A stretch of 64,000 bases of DNA from Sulfurivirga caldicuralii (GCF_900141795.1 NZ_FSRE01000001.1:124001-188000); one strand, 5' to 3'; counted from the first letter of the stretch, positions 49,125-58,832 are shown. Numbers and translations: made by a program. The notes: generated by a model not told the origin, from the sequence alone.

Positions 49125-51283
49125 GTATGCGTCTGACCCGGTAGTTGAATATGGAAACAGGTGCCGTTCGGCCCGCTGGCCAGCTCAATCGTACCATTAT
49201 GCTCTTCGACGATTTTTTTGACAATAGCCAGCCCCAGCCCGGTGCCCTGGGGCTTGCCGGTGGCATAGGGCTGAAAGATCCAGCCGGCTGCATCGGGCGG
49301 CAGACCAGGCCCGCGATCGCACACGCTGATGACCACCTCTGCGTCGTCACAGCGGGTGGACAGGGTGACGGTGGCCGTGTCCTGATTTTCCTGCACTTCG
49401 ATGGCATTTTTAATGAGATTGTGCAGCAGCTGGCGCAGGCGATTGGGGTCGGCATGCAGGTTATTGCAGTGGGGATCAGCATCCAGCGTCAGCGACAGGC
49501 CGGGGCGTTGATAGAGCTGGGCCATGCTGTCGAGCAGGGCATTGACGTCCACCGGCTGTTTCTCCGGTCGCGGTGCGCGGGCATAGTCGGTAAAGGCGTC
49601 CACCAGCGCCTGCATGGTCTGCACCTGCTCGACGATGGTCTGGGTCAGCTTCTCCAGCAGGCTACGTTCGCTTTCGGGCAGGTGGCGTGCAAGCTTGAAC
49701 GCCAGCCGCTCGGCGGATAGCTGAATGGGGGTGAGTGGGTTCTTGATCTCGTGGGCCAGCCGGCGGGCCACTTCGTGCCACGCAGCATTGCGCTGCGCCT
49801 GAATCAGATCAGTGATGTCGTCGATGACGAGCACGTGCCCGCCTCTGGGTTGCTCCCCCAATGGCGCGCCGTGAATGAGCAGGATGCGGGTGTGCGGTCC
49901 GTCAGCATAGGTCATCTGAACCTGCCACGGGCCAGCGGCCTTGTCCAGCAGCGGTTCCAGATGGTGCCACAGCTCGGCAAAACCGGCATGCTGCAACTGG
50001 TCCAGGCGATGGCCCGGACGGGTGCCTACGAGGCGGTTCAATTGCACGCCGAGCAGCTCTTCCGCCTGGACGTTGTAGAGGCGCAGCCGCCCGGATGCAT
50101 CCAGGGTGAGCACGCCGCTGGACAGGGTGCTGATGATGGTCTGCAGATAGCTTTTCTGTAGCTCGCTCTGCTGGTGACTGATGCGGGCCGTGCGCCGTGC
50201 TCGCTTGATCTGTTCCACCATGTTGTTGAAGGAGCGCAACAGTTCGCCCAGCTCGTTGTCAGGCATTTCGTCGCGCAGGGGCTTCAGCCTGCCGGCGGCG
50301 ACCTGTCGGGTGCCCAGCGTGAGCGCGCGGATGGGACGGGTGAAGTTCTGCACCAGCTGGATACTGAACAGCAGCGCCGACAGCAGTGCCATCAGCACCA
50401 CCAGACTGAGCAGTAGGGTCAGCGCGGTTTTCAGCGGTTCGCGCAGGAAGGCGCGCTGCAGGTACTCCTTGTAGGCGCGTTCCGTGGTTTCGGCCGGCTT
50501 CACCAGCTGATCGGGCACCGGTACGATGGCCTGCAGCAGGGCTTTGTCGCTGCTGCGTTCGACCGGCAGCACGATGCGGAAGAACTGTCCTGGTGCCGGC
50601 TTTTCGCGCGCCTCCAGCGCTGCATAGGGCTGGCCATTGCGTACCTGGCGGAACAGGTTGTCCGGAATGGGTTGCGGCAGAATATTGACGTCGGTGCTGG
50701 CGCTGCTGAAGGCGATCAGCTGGCGGTCGGGGCTGTAGAGGCTGACCTCTTCGGCATCCAGCAGCGCGCGCAGCTTTTCCAGCGCAACGGCGGGTGAGGT
50801 GTCCAGATCATTCTGAAACAGGGTGCCGCCTTCCCGTGCCAGCTTGAGCAGATTGCGGCTGCGGCTGTCGAAGGTCAGTTGGACGACTTCGGTGGCATTT
50901 TTCAGCGCCGTTTCGGTCTTGACGTCAAACCAGGCATCGATCCCCTGCAGAATGAACTGCAGGGCAAAGAGGTAAATGATCAGAATGGGCACGCCCACCA
51001 GCGTGGTGATCATGCCGGCGAGGCGCAGGGTGATGCGGCTGCCGGGGCGGTGATTGCGGACGCTGCGCCACAGTTTGATGACGGTGCGCATCAGTAGCGT
51101 CAGCAGGACCACAAGGCCACCGATGGCGATCATCAGCAGCAGCATGTAGCTCTCGGCGAAGGTGGCCGCTTGCTGCAGGCTTTGGCTGAGCATTACCAGG
51201 GCTACCAGTGTCAGCACGGACACGGCGGTGATGGCGCCATACTGGCGCAGCAGGTTAAACAGGCTGCCGGCTATCTTTGCCAT
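49121..51283 (-). CDS. ntrY: NtrY-like membrane sensor histidine kinase
   Basis: The 720-residue protein has three N-terminal membrane segments, an extracytoplasmic loop (about 110-280), another membrane segment, a HAMP domain (RPIRALTLGTRQVAAGRLKPL), a PAS domain and a histidine kinase core with RLAHEIKNPLTPIQLSAERL and G-box GTGLGLAIVKKI. It phosphorylates the NtrX-like regulator. The signal is unknown. The start at 51283 overlaps the DUF4390 gene by 13 bases. A longer frame to 51361 would run into DUF4390. Confidence 0.92.
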   Translation of the reverse strand: MAKIAGSLFNLLRQYGAITAVSVLTLVALVMLSQSLQQAATFAESYMLLLMIAIGGLVVLLTLLMRTVIKLWRSVRNHRPGSRITLRLAGMITTLVGVPILIIYLFALQFILQGIDAWFDVKTETALKNATEVVQLTFDSRSRNLLKLAREGGTLFQNDLDTSPAVALEKLRALLDAEEVSLYSPDRQLIAFSSASTDVNILPQPIPDNLFRQVRNGQPYAALEAREKPAPGQFFRIVLPVERSSDKALLQAIVPVPDQLVKPAETTERAYKEYLQRAFLREPLKTALTLLLSLVVLMALLSALLFSIQLVQNFTRPIRALTLGTRQVAAGRLKPLRDEMPDNELGELLRSFNNMVEQIKRARRTARISHQQSELQKSYLQTIISTLSSGVLTLDASGRLRLYNVQAEELLGVQLNRLVGTRPGHRLDQLQHAGFAELWHHLEPLLDKAAGPWQVQMTYADGPHTRILLIHGAPLGEQPRGGHVLVIDDITDLIQAQRNAAWHEVARRLAHEIKNPLTPIQLSAERLAFKLARHLPESERSLLEKLTQTIVEQVQTMQALVDAFTDYARAPRPEKQPVDVNALLDSMAQLYQRPGLSLTLDADPHCNNLHADPNRLRQLLHNLIKNAIEVQENQDTATVTLSTRCDDAEVVISVCDRGPGLPPDAAGWIFQPYATGKPQGTGLGLAIVKKIVEEHNGTIELASGPNGTCFHIQLPGQTHT

Positions 51284-51885
51284 AGTTTTCGCGGGTCCAC
51301 ATTGGTTCGATACCAGCCGCTGTCCAGCTGCCAGTTGCGATCGCCCAGGCTTTTCAGCCACAGGGGGGCGGGCAGGCGATTCCGATTCAGGCGGAAGCGC
51401 GCTTCAATTGTATAGGCAATGCCCGGATGCAACTGGGTCATGGAGGCGACCGGGATGCCCGTGTAGGTGCCGAGCGTCTCCAGCGCTTCATCCAGCAGGT
51501 CATCGTGGCGCACGCGCCCACTGTCGATATTGAGCAGGCGCCACTGCCGTTTTTCCGGCAGATAGTCCAGCCGCAGGGAAAAGCGGGTTTCGCTGATGGT
51601 GCGCTGCAGTGGAATCAGTCCCGACAGGCGCGTGTGTTCCACCAGTCGCAGGCGGGTTTCGAAAAAGAGCGGAATGGCATGGGTGAGCGCATCGAGCATG
51701 GCTGTCGAGAGGCGTGGGCGCAGGCGTAGATCGGCCAGCACTGTTTCGTCCTCCACGTAGTGATGCAGAAACAGCATGGTGACGCTGGGGGCGGCGTCAT
51801 TGGCGCTCGAGGGCAGCGGTGTGAAGCCCAGCAGAACGGTTAGCAGCAGGGTCAGCCATTCAGGCCGTTTTTTGCAGCAACGCAT
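51271..51885 (-). CDS. DUF4390 family exported protein
   Basis: The 204-residue protein has an N-terminal signal peptide (LTLLLTVLLGFTPLPSSA) and then a beta-rich domain of DUF4390 character (ALTHAIPLFFETRLRLVE, DYLPEKRQWRLLNIDSG, LKSLGDRNWQLDSGWYRTNV). It routinely precedes ntrY in gammaproteobacteria, so a sensor-accessory role in the cell envelope is likely, though unproven. ATG 51885 is preferred over 51909 because the shorter form has the better signal peptide. It overlaps rsmB by 26 bases. Confidence 0.85.
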   Translation of the reverse strand: MRCCKKRPEWLTLLLTVLLGFTPLPSSANDAAPSVTMLFLHHYVEDETVLADLRLRPRLSTAMLDALTHAIPLFFETRLRLVEHTRLSGLIPLQRTISETRFSLRLDYLPEKRQWRLLNIDSGRVRHDDLLDEALETLGTYTGIPVASMTQLHPGIAYTIEARFRLNRNRLPAPLWLKSLGDRNWQLDSGWYRTNVDPRKLWQR

Positions 51886-53161
51886 AATAGAACCCGTCCA
51901 TATCTGCATCGCCCGGAAAGATCTGGCAGCCCGGGTTCCCGTGGCACGGCAGGTGGCTGATCGGCATCGCCTGTGCGTCGGGGGTGTCTGCCAGAAAGGC
52001 TTCCATCTGCAGGCGGTTTTCTGCCGCCAGCACCGAGCAGGTGCTGTAGAGCATCCAGCCGCCCGGCTTCAGCAGCGGCCACAGGGCGTGCAGGATGTTC
52101 GCCTGGGTGGCGGTCAGCTGCGCGATATCTGCCGGGGTACGGTGCCATTTGATGTCAGGGTGACGGCGGATGATGCCGGTGGCGGAGCAGGGGGCGTCCA
52201 GCAGAATCCTGTCGAAGGGTTTGCCGTCCCACCAGTCGTCGGGTTTGGCGGCGTTCCCTTGGCGCACCTGTGCGTGCAGGTCGAGCCTTTGCAGGTTTTC
52301 CTGCAGCCGGGGAATGCGCTGCGGATCCTTTTCCAGTGCCAGCACATAGGCTTTGTCACGCGTCAGTTCCAGCAGGTGGGTTGTCTTGCCGCCAGGGGCG
52401 GCACAGGCATCGAGAATGCGCTCGCCCGGTTTGGGATCGAGCAGAAAGCCCGCCTGCTGCGCAGCCACGTCCTGCACGCTGAAGGCGCCTTCGGCATAGC
52501 CGGGCAGGCGGGTGACGTCGCAGGGCGTTTCCAGAATGACCGCCTGGGGCGACAGGGCGTGAGGCAGAGGTTTCTGTGCGGCCACCTCGGGCAGGGCCAT
52601 CCAGCTGTTGCGGTCAGTTTTCAGTGGGTTGATGCGCAGGCTGAGCGGCGGGTTCTGGTTGTTGGCCTCGAGAATGGTTTCCCACGCTTCGGGCCAGTCG
52701 GCTTTGAGACGTTCGATCAGCCAGTCAGGGTGGCTGTAGCGGGCCCGTTCGCAGCAGGCCAGCCATTGGGCACGGGTGTCGGGGGATGTGCGGGCAAAAT
52801 TGCGCAGCACGCCGTTGATGAGGCCGCGGGCCCAGGCCTTCTTTTTTGGCAGCAGGCGCACGCTTTCGTTTACGGCAGCGTGGGCCGGAATGGCGTCCAT
52901 GCAGTGCAGTTGATAGAGGCCCATGAGCAGCAGCAGCTCGATGTCGCGATCCTTGTTTTTCAGTGGCTTGTGCAGCAGCGGTCGCAGCAGCGCGCGCAGG
53001 CTTTCCAGCCAGCGCAGTACGCCATAGAGCAGGTTCTGCAACAGCGCGCGTTCGGCCGGTGGACACTGCTGCAACAGGGGTGGGAGCACCGCACTGAGTG
53101 AGCGACCGTCGATAATGACGGCCTGCAGGCCTTCCCACGCGAGGCGTCGGGCGTCGCTCAT
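51860..53161 (-). CDS. rsmB: 16S rRNA (cytosine967-C5)-methyltransferase RsmB
   Basis: The 433-residue protein has an N-terminal NusB-like domain (1-140) and a C-terminal SAM methyltransferase with DACAAPGGKTTHLLEL, LLDAPCSATGIIRRHPDIKWHR (catalytic cysteine) and LYSTCSVLAAENRLQ (second cysteine). It methylates C967 of 16S rRNA. It is coupled to fmt by ATGA. Confidence 0.95.
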   Translation of the reverse strand: MSDARRLAWEGLQAVIIDGRSLSAVLPPLLQQCPPAERALLQNLLYGVLRWLESLRALLRPLLHKPLKNKDRDIELLLLMGLYQLHCMDAIPAHAAVNESVRLLPKKKAWARGLINGVLRNFARTSPDTRAQWLACCERARYSHPDWLIERLKADWPEAWETILEANNQNPPLSLRINPLKTDRNSWMALPEVAAQKPLPHALSPQAVILETPCDVTRLPGYAEGAFSVQDVAAQQAGFLLDPKPGERILDACAAPGGKTTHLLELTRDKAYVLALEKDPQRIPRLQENLQRLDLHAQVRQGNAAKPDDWWDGKPFDRILLDAPCSATGIIRRHPDIKWHRTPADIAQLTATQANILHALWPLLKPGGWMLYSTCSVLAAENRLQMEAFLADTPDAQAMPISHLPCHGNPGCQIFPGDADMDGFYYALLQKTA

Positions 53162-54096
53162 GCCTCACCCAGTCGTGTGCCCAGCAGGGCGTGCCCGTTG
53201 GCAAAATCGGCCGCCGCCATGGGGCGCTTGCCTGCCGGTTGCAGGCCGTGCACCCGCAACGTGCCCTCGCCGGTGGCAATATCGATGCCGTCACGGTGCA
53301 CCGCCGTGACAGTGCCGGGCGCCGCTGCGCTTTGCTCGGGCAGGGCGGTGGCGGTGAGCAGCTTGAGTGGTTTCCCCTGCCAGCTGGTATACGCCGTAGG
53401 CCACGGATTGAAGGCGTGGATCTTGCGCTTGATGACGGCGGCGGGCTGCTGCCAGTCGATGGCGCCCTCTTCCTTGCGCAGCTTGGCAGCGTAGGTGGCT
53501 TCGCTGTCGTTCTGTGGCTCTGGCACCAGGCTGTCCAGCTGGTCCAGCGTTTCCACAATAGCCTCTGCACCCAGCTGGCTGAGGCGATCGTGCAGGGTCT
53601 GGGCGGTATCTTCTTCCAGAATGGGGGTGCGCTTTTTCAGCAGCATGGGGCCGGTGTCGAGGCCGGCATCCATCTGCATGATGGTCACGCCGGTCTCTGC
53701 ATCGCCTGCTTCGATGGCGCGCTGAATGGGTGCGGCTCCACGCCAACGGGGCAGCAGGGAGGCGTGAATGTTGAGGCAGCCGTGTGTGGGGATGTCGAGC
53801 ACGGCCTGTGGCAGAATGAGGCCGTAGGCAACCACCACCATCACGTCCGGCCGCAGTGCGGCCAGCTGCGCCAGGGCATCGGCGTTGCGCAGCGTTTGCG
53901 GCTGAAAAACGGGCAGATTATGCTCAAGGGCCTTGGCTTTCACCGGGCTGGGGCGCAGTTTCATGCCCCGCCCCGCGGGGCGATCCGGTTGGGTATAGAC
54001 GCCGACGATCTCATGCCCGGCTTTCAACAGCGCCTGCAGCGGCGGCACGGAAAAGTCGGGGGTGCCGGCAAAGACAATGCGCAGCGGTTTGCTCAT
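53158..54096 (-). CDS. fmt: Methionyl-tRNA formyltransferase
   Basis: From ATG 54096 the protein has 312 residues: [15 protein letters not shown] at the start, the catalytic region [29 protein letters not shown], and the C-terminal OB domain. The folate-binding [16 protein letters not shown] and the asparagine, histidine and aspartate of the active site are present. It formylates Met-tRNA for initiation, and the deformylase gene lies upstream. An apparent longer frame to 54549 runs through def and is a shadow. Confidence 0.97.
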   Translation of the reverse strand: MSKPLRIVFAGTPDFSVPPLQALLKAGHEIVGVYTQPDRPAGRGMKLRPSPVKAKALEHNLPVFQPQTLRNADALAQLAALRPDVMVVVAYGLILPQAVLDIPTHGCLNIHASLLPRWRGAAPIQRAIEAGDAETGVTIMQMDAGLDTGPMLLKKRTPILEEDTAQTLHDRLSQLGAEAIVETLDQLDSLVPEPQNDSEATYAAKLRKEEGAIDWQQPAAVIKRKIHAFNPWPTAYTSWQGKPLKLLTATALPEQSAAAPGTVTAVHRDGIDIATGEGTLRVHGLQPAGKRPMAAADFANGHALLGTRLGEA

Positions 54097-54599
54097 GCGT
54101 CGCCCCGCTGCTTCAGCTCCTTGCGGTATTTCTGCATCAGGCGGTTGCGCTTCAGTGCCGAGAGGTGATCGATAAACAGCACGCCGTTGAGGTGGTCGAT
54201 CTCGTGCTGCAGGCATACCGCCAGCAGGTCTTCCGCCTCGATCTCCACGGGCTTGCCGTCGCGGTCCAGTCCGCGCACCTTCACCTTGCTGGGGCGGCGC
54301 ACCTTGGCATAGACGCCAGGCAGGGAGAGGCAGCCCTCTTCGTAGTCGATGACGCCGGCGCTGTCCACGATCTCCGGGTTCACCAAAGCGATGGGCTGAG
54401 ACTTGTCTTCGCTCACATCGGCCACCAGCACGCGAATGTCTTCCCCCACCTGCGGGGCCGCAAGACCGATACCCGGTGCTTCGTACATGGTGTAGAGCAT
54501 GTCGTCGATCAGGGTGGCGATGCGGTCGGACATCTCCACCGGCTTGCACTCGGTGCGTAGAATTTCATCAGGATAGAGTCGAATCGGCAACGCGGCCAT
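54093..54599 (-). CDS. def: Peptide deformylase
   Basis: The 168-residue protein has the three motifs [10 protein letters not shown] (residues about 44-53), EEGCLSLPG and [13 protein letters not shown] (HExxH). It removes the N-terminal formyl group. It opens the ten-gene run and is coupled to fmt. The divergent dprA gene and its promoter begin 13-60 bases upstream. Confidence 0.97.
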   Translation of the reverse strand: MAALPIRLYPDEILRTECKPVEMSDRIATLIDDMLYTMYEAPGIGLAAPQVGEDIRVLVADVSEDKSQPIALVNPEIVDSAGVIDYEEGCLSLPGVYAKVRRPSKVKVRGLDRDGKPVEIEAEDLLAVCLQHEIDHLNGVLFIDHLSALKRNRLMQKYRKELKQRGDA

Positions 54600-54611
54600 G
54601 CTATCTTTTCC

Positions 54612-54639
54612 TTGACTGGTTTGATTGCCCCATTATATC
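54612..54639 (+). promoter_or_regulatory. Divergent promoter region of dprA and def
   Basis: TTGACT (54612-54617) and TATATC (54634-54639) are 16 bases apart on the plus strand, upstream of dprA. On the minus strand TATAAT occurs at nearly the same place (54637-54632), upstream of def. Confidence 0.55.
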
Positions 54640-54658
54640 GAAGGCGCTGGGAGGCGGT

Positions 54659-55753
54659 GTGACGGTAGCGGAACTGACATTCTGGCAACAGGTGCTCTAC
54701 GCGGATCTGCCCCTGCAGAAGGTGCAGGCCCTTCTGGAGCAGGCAGGCGACTTCGAGCAGGCGCTCACGCTGGATCAGGCTGCGCTGGTGCAGTGTGGGC
54801 TGAGCGAAAATCAGGCGCGGCGTTTTTGCGAGCTTCAGCCCACAGACGGGCTTGAGGCTTGGCTGGACAAGCCGGGGCATGTGCTGCTGCGTTGGCAGGA
54901 CGACGCTTATCCGTCCCAGCTGAAGGTGTTGGACGATGCGCCACCGCTGCTGTTTGCCATGGGTAATGTGGGGCTGCTGCAGGCGCCGCAGTTGGCCGTT
55001 GTGGGCGGGCGACATGCCACCCGCGAAGGCTTGCGCACGGCGGAAGAATTCTCCAGGGTGCTCTCTGAGGCCGGGCTGACCATTACCAGCGGGCTGGCAC
55101 ACGGGATCGATGCAGCGGCACACCGGGGGGCGCTTCAGGGCATTGGCAGCACCGTTGCCGTGCTGGGGACCGGTATCGATCGCATCTACCCGGCCGCCAA
55201 CAAGCCGCTGGCGCATGAGATCGCTGCCAGGGGGCTGATTGTGTCCGAGTTTCCCCAGGGAACGCGGCCGCTGGCGCGCAACTTCCCGCGGCGCAATCGC
55301 ATCGTCAGCGGCCTGAGCCTGGGCACGCTGGTGGTGGAGGCGGCAGAGCAGAGTGGTTCGCTGATTACCGCACGGCTGGCCATGCAGCAGGGGCGCGAAG
55401 TCTTTGCCATTCCCGGCTCCATTCACAATCCCATGGCGAAGGGCTGTCATCGTCTCATCAAGCAGGGCGCGACGCTGGTGGAGTCGCCGCAGGAGGTGCT
55501 GGAAGGGCTCAGCAATGTATTGCAGGCCGAGTTGATGCTGGAAACCTCAGCGCCAGGTGCGCCGCAGGCATTGCCGACGGATGCCGAGCAGCGGCAGTTG
55601 CTTTCGCAGCTGGACTTTTCCCCCATCAGTCTGGATGAGCTGGCGGTGTTGACCAAGTGGCCGGTGAGTGCCTTGCAGAGCACGCTGCTGGGGCTGGAAC
55701 TGGAGGGCTGGATTGAGGCGCTGCCAGGCAACCTGTATAAAAGAGTGCGTTGA
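54659..55753 (+). CDS. dprA: DNA processing protein DprA (competence/transformation)
   Basis: The 364-residue protein has an N-terminal SAM-like region, the Rossmann core with VVGGRHATREGLRTAEEFSRVLSEAGLTITSGLAHGIDAAAHRGAL segments, and GSLITARLA, then a C-terminal winged-helix domain (about 310-364). It loads RecA onto incoming single-stranded DNA. The start is GTG 54659, with GGGAGG four bases upstream; the longer frame from 54476 runs back through def. It suggests natural competence, consistent with the type IV pilin-like gene at 58943. Confidence 0.92.
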   Translation: MTVAELTFWQQVLYADLPLQKVQALLEQAGDFEQALTLDQAALVQCGLSENQARRFCELQPTDGLEAWLDKPGHVLLRWQDDAYPSQLKVLDDAPPLLFAMGNVGLLQAPQLAVVGGRHATREGLRTAEEFSRVLSEAGLTITSGLAHGIDAAAHRGALQGIGSTVAVLGTGIDRIYPAANKPLAHEIAARGLIVSEFPQGTRPLARNFPRRNRIVSGLSLGTLVVEAAEQSGSLITARLAMQQGREVFAIPGSIHNPMAKGCHRLIKQGATLVESPQEVLEGLSNVLQAELMLETSAPGAPQALPTDAEQRQLLSQLDFSPISLDELAVLTKWPVSALQSTLLGLELEGWIEALPGNLYKRVR

Positions 55754-55812
55754 TCTCAAAATTTTCGGCTACCTTATTAAAAAGAAACAACAGCCATTTA
55801 TAAAGGACACGC

Positions 55813-58206
55813 ATGAAAAACCTGGTCATTGTGGAGTCGCCGGCGAAGGCGAAGACCATTGAAAAATACCTCGGCAAGGACTTTACCGTCCGCTCCAGCT
55901 ACGGCCATATCCGTGATCTGCCCAAAAAGGGCATGGGTATCGATATCGAGCATGGTTTTGAGCCCCATTACGAGATCACACCGGACAAAAAAAAGGTGGT
56001 CAACGAGCTGAAGAAGCTGGCCATGGGGGCGGAAACCGTCTGGCTGGCAACGGATGAGGACCGCGAGGGGGAGGCCATTGCCTGGCATCTGGCCGAGGCG
56101 CTGGGGTTGGACAAGGCTTCCACCAAACGCATCGTTTTCCACGAAATCACCAAGCCGGCGATCACGCAGGCCATTGAGGCGCCGCGCACCATCGACATGA
56201 ACCTGGTGGACGCGCAGCAGGCACGCCGCATTCTCGACCGTATCGTCGGTTTCGAGCTGTCGCCCATCCTATGGAAAAAGATCCGCACTGGACTGTCGGC
56301 GGGGCGCGTGCAGTCCGTTGCCGTACGTCTGATTGTGGAGCGCGAGCGGGAAATCGAGGCGTTTGAGCCGGAGGTGAGCTTCCGCATTCAGGGTGAGCTG
56401 GTGCTGCTGGATGACGCCGGCCAGCCTGTAGATACGGTAGCGGTGAAGCTGCCGAAGGCCTTTGCAACGGAAAGCGAGGCGCACGCCTTTCTCGAGGCGG
56501 CGGCCCGTAGCCAGATGAGGGTGGCGCGGGTGGAGGAGAAACCGGCGAAGCGCAGCCCGCGGCCGCCGTTTACCACCTCCACCCTGCAGCAGGAAGCCTC
56601 CCAGAAGCTGGGCTTTTCCGTGAAGCAGACCATGACGCTGGCGCAGCGGCTGTATGAGGCCGGCAAGATCACCTACATGCGAACCGACTCGGTCAATCTG
56701 TCCGATATCGCGCTGGCACAGGCGGCAGGGGTGATCGAGCGCGAGTTCGGCAAGGACTATGTGCAGGTGCGCAAGTACAAGAGCAAGAGCGCCAATGCGC
56801 AGGAGGCGCACGAGGCGATCCGCCCCACCGATCTGAGCGCGAAGGTGGTTTCGCAGGATCGCAACGAACAGCGCCTGTACGAGCTGATTCGCAAGCGCAC
56901 GCTGGCGTCGCAGATGGCTGATGCCCGCCTGCAGCGCACCACAGTGGACATCGCCCTGAGCGAGCGGCCGGAAATGCTGCAGGCCAAGGGCGAAGTGGTG
57001 GTGTTCGACGGCTTCATGAAGGTGTATGGGGTGCCCGGCAGTGAAGAGGACAGCGGCCTGCTGCCGAAGATGCATGAAGGGCAGGCGTTGAAGCTGGGGA
57101 CGCTGACGGCACGGCAGAGTTTCAGTCGTGGGCCGGCGCGCTACAGTGAGGCGGCACTGGTGCGCACACTGGAAGAGCTGGGCATTGGCCGCCCGTCCAC
57201 CTATGCGCCCACCATCGACACCATTCAGCAGCGCGGTTACGTGGTCAAGGAAGATCGCGAAGGGGTGGAGCGCGCCTATCGGGTGCTGAGCGTGGACGAA
57301 AGCGGTGCGGTGGCGTCGGAAACGCGCACGGAAACCACCGGCGCCGAAAAGGCCAAGCTCTTCCCCACCGACATCGCCGGTATCGTCACCGATTTTCTCA
57401 TGAAGCACTTTGCCGACATCATGGATTATCAGTTCACCGCCCATGTAGAGGAGGAGCTGGACGAGATTGCCGCTGGCGAGCTGGCGTGGCGCAAGATGCT
57501 CTCCGAGTTCTACGCCAAATTCCATCCGGAAGTGGAAGCGGCCGAGCACGTCTCCCGCGAGGAGGCGGGGCAGGTGCGCCAGCTGGGCACGGATCCCAAA
57601 ACTGGCAAGCCGGTGATGGTCAAGATCGGCCGCTTCGGCCCCTATGTGCAGCTGGGCGATGGTGGCGAAGACGGCGAAGAAAAGCCGGTTTTCGCTAGTC
57701 TCTCTCCCGGTCAGAAAATGGATACGCTCACGCTCGAGGATGCGCTCGAGCTGTTCAAGCTGCCGCGGGAACTGGGTGAAATGCCCGAAGATTTCAGCGT
57801 CGAAGCGGCGGACGGGACGGTGTTCGCCGTGCACAAGGGCGCCAGGCTGATCGCCAAACGCGGCCCCTTCGGGCCCTATCTGGAGTTTGGGCCCAAGCAG
57901 TATGCGCCGCTCAAGGGCTATGACCCCCTGTCGATGACGCTGGAGGAGGCGGTGGATGTGGTCAAGGCGCATCTGGCCGCGCAGGCGGACAAGATCATCC
58001 GCAGCTTCCCGGGCACCAATGTGAAGATTCTCAAGGGGCGCTGGGGGCCGTATATCACCGATACGGAAACCAAAAAGAACGCCAAGATCGCCAAGACGGA
58101 AGATCCCATGGCGCTGACGTTGGAAGAGTGTCAGAAGCGCCTCGATGAGGCGCCGGCGGCGAAAAAACGCGGGCGTCGCGCGCCGGCACGCAAAAAGAAA
58201 TCCTGA
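55813..58206 (+). CDS. topA: DNA topoisomerase I
   Basis: The 797-residue protein has an N-terminal TOPRIM domain (LVIVESPAKAKTIEKYLG, ATDEDREGEAIAWHLAE), the catalytic tyrosine segment ITYMRTDSVNLS and three C-terminal repeat domains (IGRFGPYVQLGD, AKRGPFGPYLEFGP, GRWGPYITDTE). No C4 zinc-ribbon cysteines are seen, unlike E. coli TopA (865 residues), so it belongs to the zinc-free type. A lysine/arginine-rich tail ends it. It relaxes negative supercoils and balances the gyrase encoded upstream in the window. Confidence 0.96.
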   Translation: MKNLVIVESPAKAKTIEKYLGKDFTVRSSYGHIRDLPKKGMGIDIEHGFEPHYEITPDKKKVVNELKKLAMGAETVWLATDEDREGEAIAWHLAEALGLDKASTKRIVFHEITKPAITQAIEAPRTIDMNLVDAQQARRILDRIVGFELSPILWKKIRTGLSAGRVQSVAVRLIVEREREIEAFEPEVSFRIQGELVLLDDAGQPVDTVAVKLPKAFATESEAHAFLEAAARSQMRVARVEEKPAKRSPRPPFTTSTLQQEASQKLGFSVKQTMTLAQRLYEAGKITYMRTDSVNLSDIALAQAAGVIEREFGKDYVQVRKYKSKSANAQEAHEAIRPTDLSAKVVSQDRNEQRLYELIRKRTLASQMADARLQRTTVDIALSERPEMLQAKGEVVVFDGFMKVYGVPGSEEDSGLLPKMHEGQALKLGTLTARQSFSRGPARYSEAALVRTLEELGIGRPSTYAPTIDTIQQRGYVVKEDREGVERAYRVLSVDESGAVASETRTETTGAEKAKLFPTDIAGIVTDFLMKHFADIMDYQFTAHVEEELDEIAAGELAWRKMLSEFYAKFHPEVEAAEHVSREEAGQVRQLGTDPKTGKPVMVKIGRFGPYVQLGDGGEDGEEKPVFASLSPGQKMDTLTLEDALELFKLPRELGEMPEDFSVEAADGTVFAVHKGARLIAKRGPFGPYLEFGPKQYAPLKGYDPLSMTLEEAVDVVKAHLAAQADKIIRSFPGTNVKILKGRWGPYITDTETKKNAKIAKTEDPMALTLEECQKRLDEAPAAKKRGRRAPARKKKS

Positions 58207-58244
58207 CGGACATTTGGGCGGACTAAATCACAAGGGGGCGGGAC

Positions 58245-58391
58245 ATGCCGGAAAAAAAGCGCCTTGATCTTGGTCTGGCGATATTTGCCACGCTGGTGGC
58301 AACGCAGCTGCTGGTGTGGGCGTGGCGGCATCACTGGCCTGCCGTCAGCCTGGGGCATGTGCGCCATCTGTTCCCAGGGGGCCGACCTTGA
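58245..58391 (+). CDS. Small single-pass membrane protein, unknown function
   Basis: The 48-residue product starts MPEKKRLDLGLAIFATLVA and is followed by TQLLVWAWRHHW, one membrane helix. It has a good ribosome binding site (AAGGGGGCGGAC) 39 bases after topA. Its TGA overlaps the TTG start of the next gene as TTGA, so the two are coupled. I do not recognise the family. Confidence 0.6.
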   Translation: MPEKKRLDLGLAIFATLVATQLLVWAWRHHWPAVSLGHVRHLFPGGRP

Positions 58392-58795
58392 AGCCGCGCA
58401 GGCTGTACGGATTCGCCCTGCTGGGGCTGCTGGCCTGGCTCGGCACGCTGCCGTGGATTGCAGAAATTCTCGCCTATGGGCTGAATCAGCCTGCCCCGAG
58501 TTGGGTCGATTTTGTCGTGGTTGGCGCGGTGGGCATGATGGCGCTATCGGTGCTGCTGTGGATCTGCGCCCTGTGCTCCGGCTGGCTGGGCAGGCGCATG
58601 CGCGTGTGGCTGCCAGGCGTGCTGCTGGGCACCGCGGTGTACGGCTGGCTGGCGGTCAACGTGGTGCTGCAGCCGCAGGCCGTGTTTACGGACTGGTCGA
58701 TGCTGCCACGCATGCTGGTGTCCATCGCGCCGCTGGCGCTGGAAGGGTGGCTGCTGATCAGCCTGCCCCTGTACTGGAAATTGACCCGCCTGTAG
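58388..58795 (+). CDS. Four-helix membrane protein, unknown function
   Basis: Starting at TTG 58388 the product is 135 residues with four hydrophobic segments (about 7-27, 43-70, 78-98 and 109-132). I do not recognise the family. An in-frame upstream start at 58316 would give a leader with no membrane character, so TTG is preferred. The stop codon TAG (58793-58795) is the first base-triplet adjoining a dispersed repeat copy. The partner is the 48-residue protein directly upstream. Confidence 0.6.
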   Translation: MKPRRLYGFALLGLLAWLGTLPWIAEILAYGLNQPAPSWVDFVVVGAVGMMALSVLLWICALCSGWLGRRMRVWLPGVLLGTAVYGWLAVNVVLQPQAVFTDWSMLPRMLVSIAPLALEGWLLISLPLYWKLTRL

Positions 58796-58832
58796 GGGGG
58801 TCCCCGACTTTTTTAGAGTCCGATTTTTTTGC
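58795..58832 (-). repeat. Dispersed GTCGGGG repeat, copy E
   Basis: On the minus strand GCAAAAAAATCGGACTCTAAAAAAG precedes GTCGGGGACCCCCC. The plus-strand start of the repeat touches the stop codon of the 135-residue membrane protein. Confidence 0.78.

Noticed and set aside
54097-54549. A longer fmt start at 54549
   Set aside because: The extension reads through def in another frame and has no fmt similarity.
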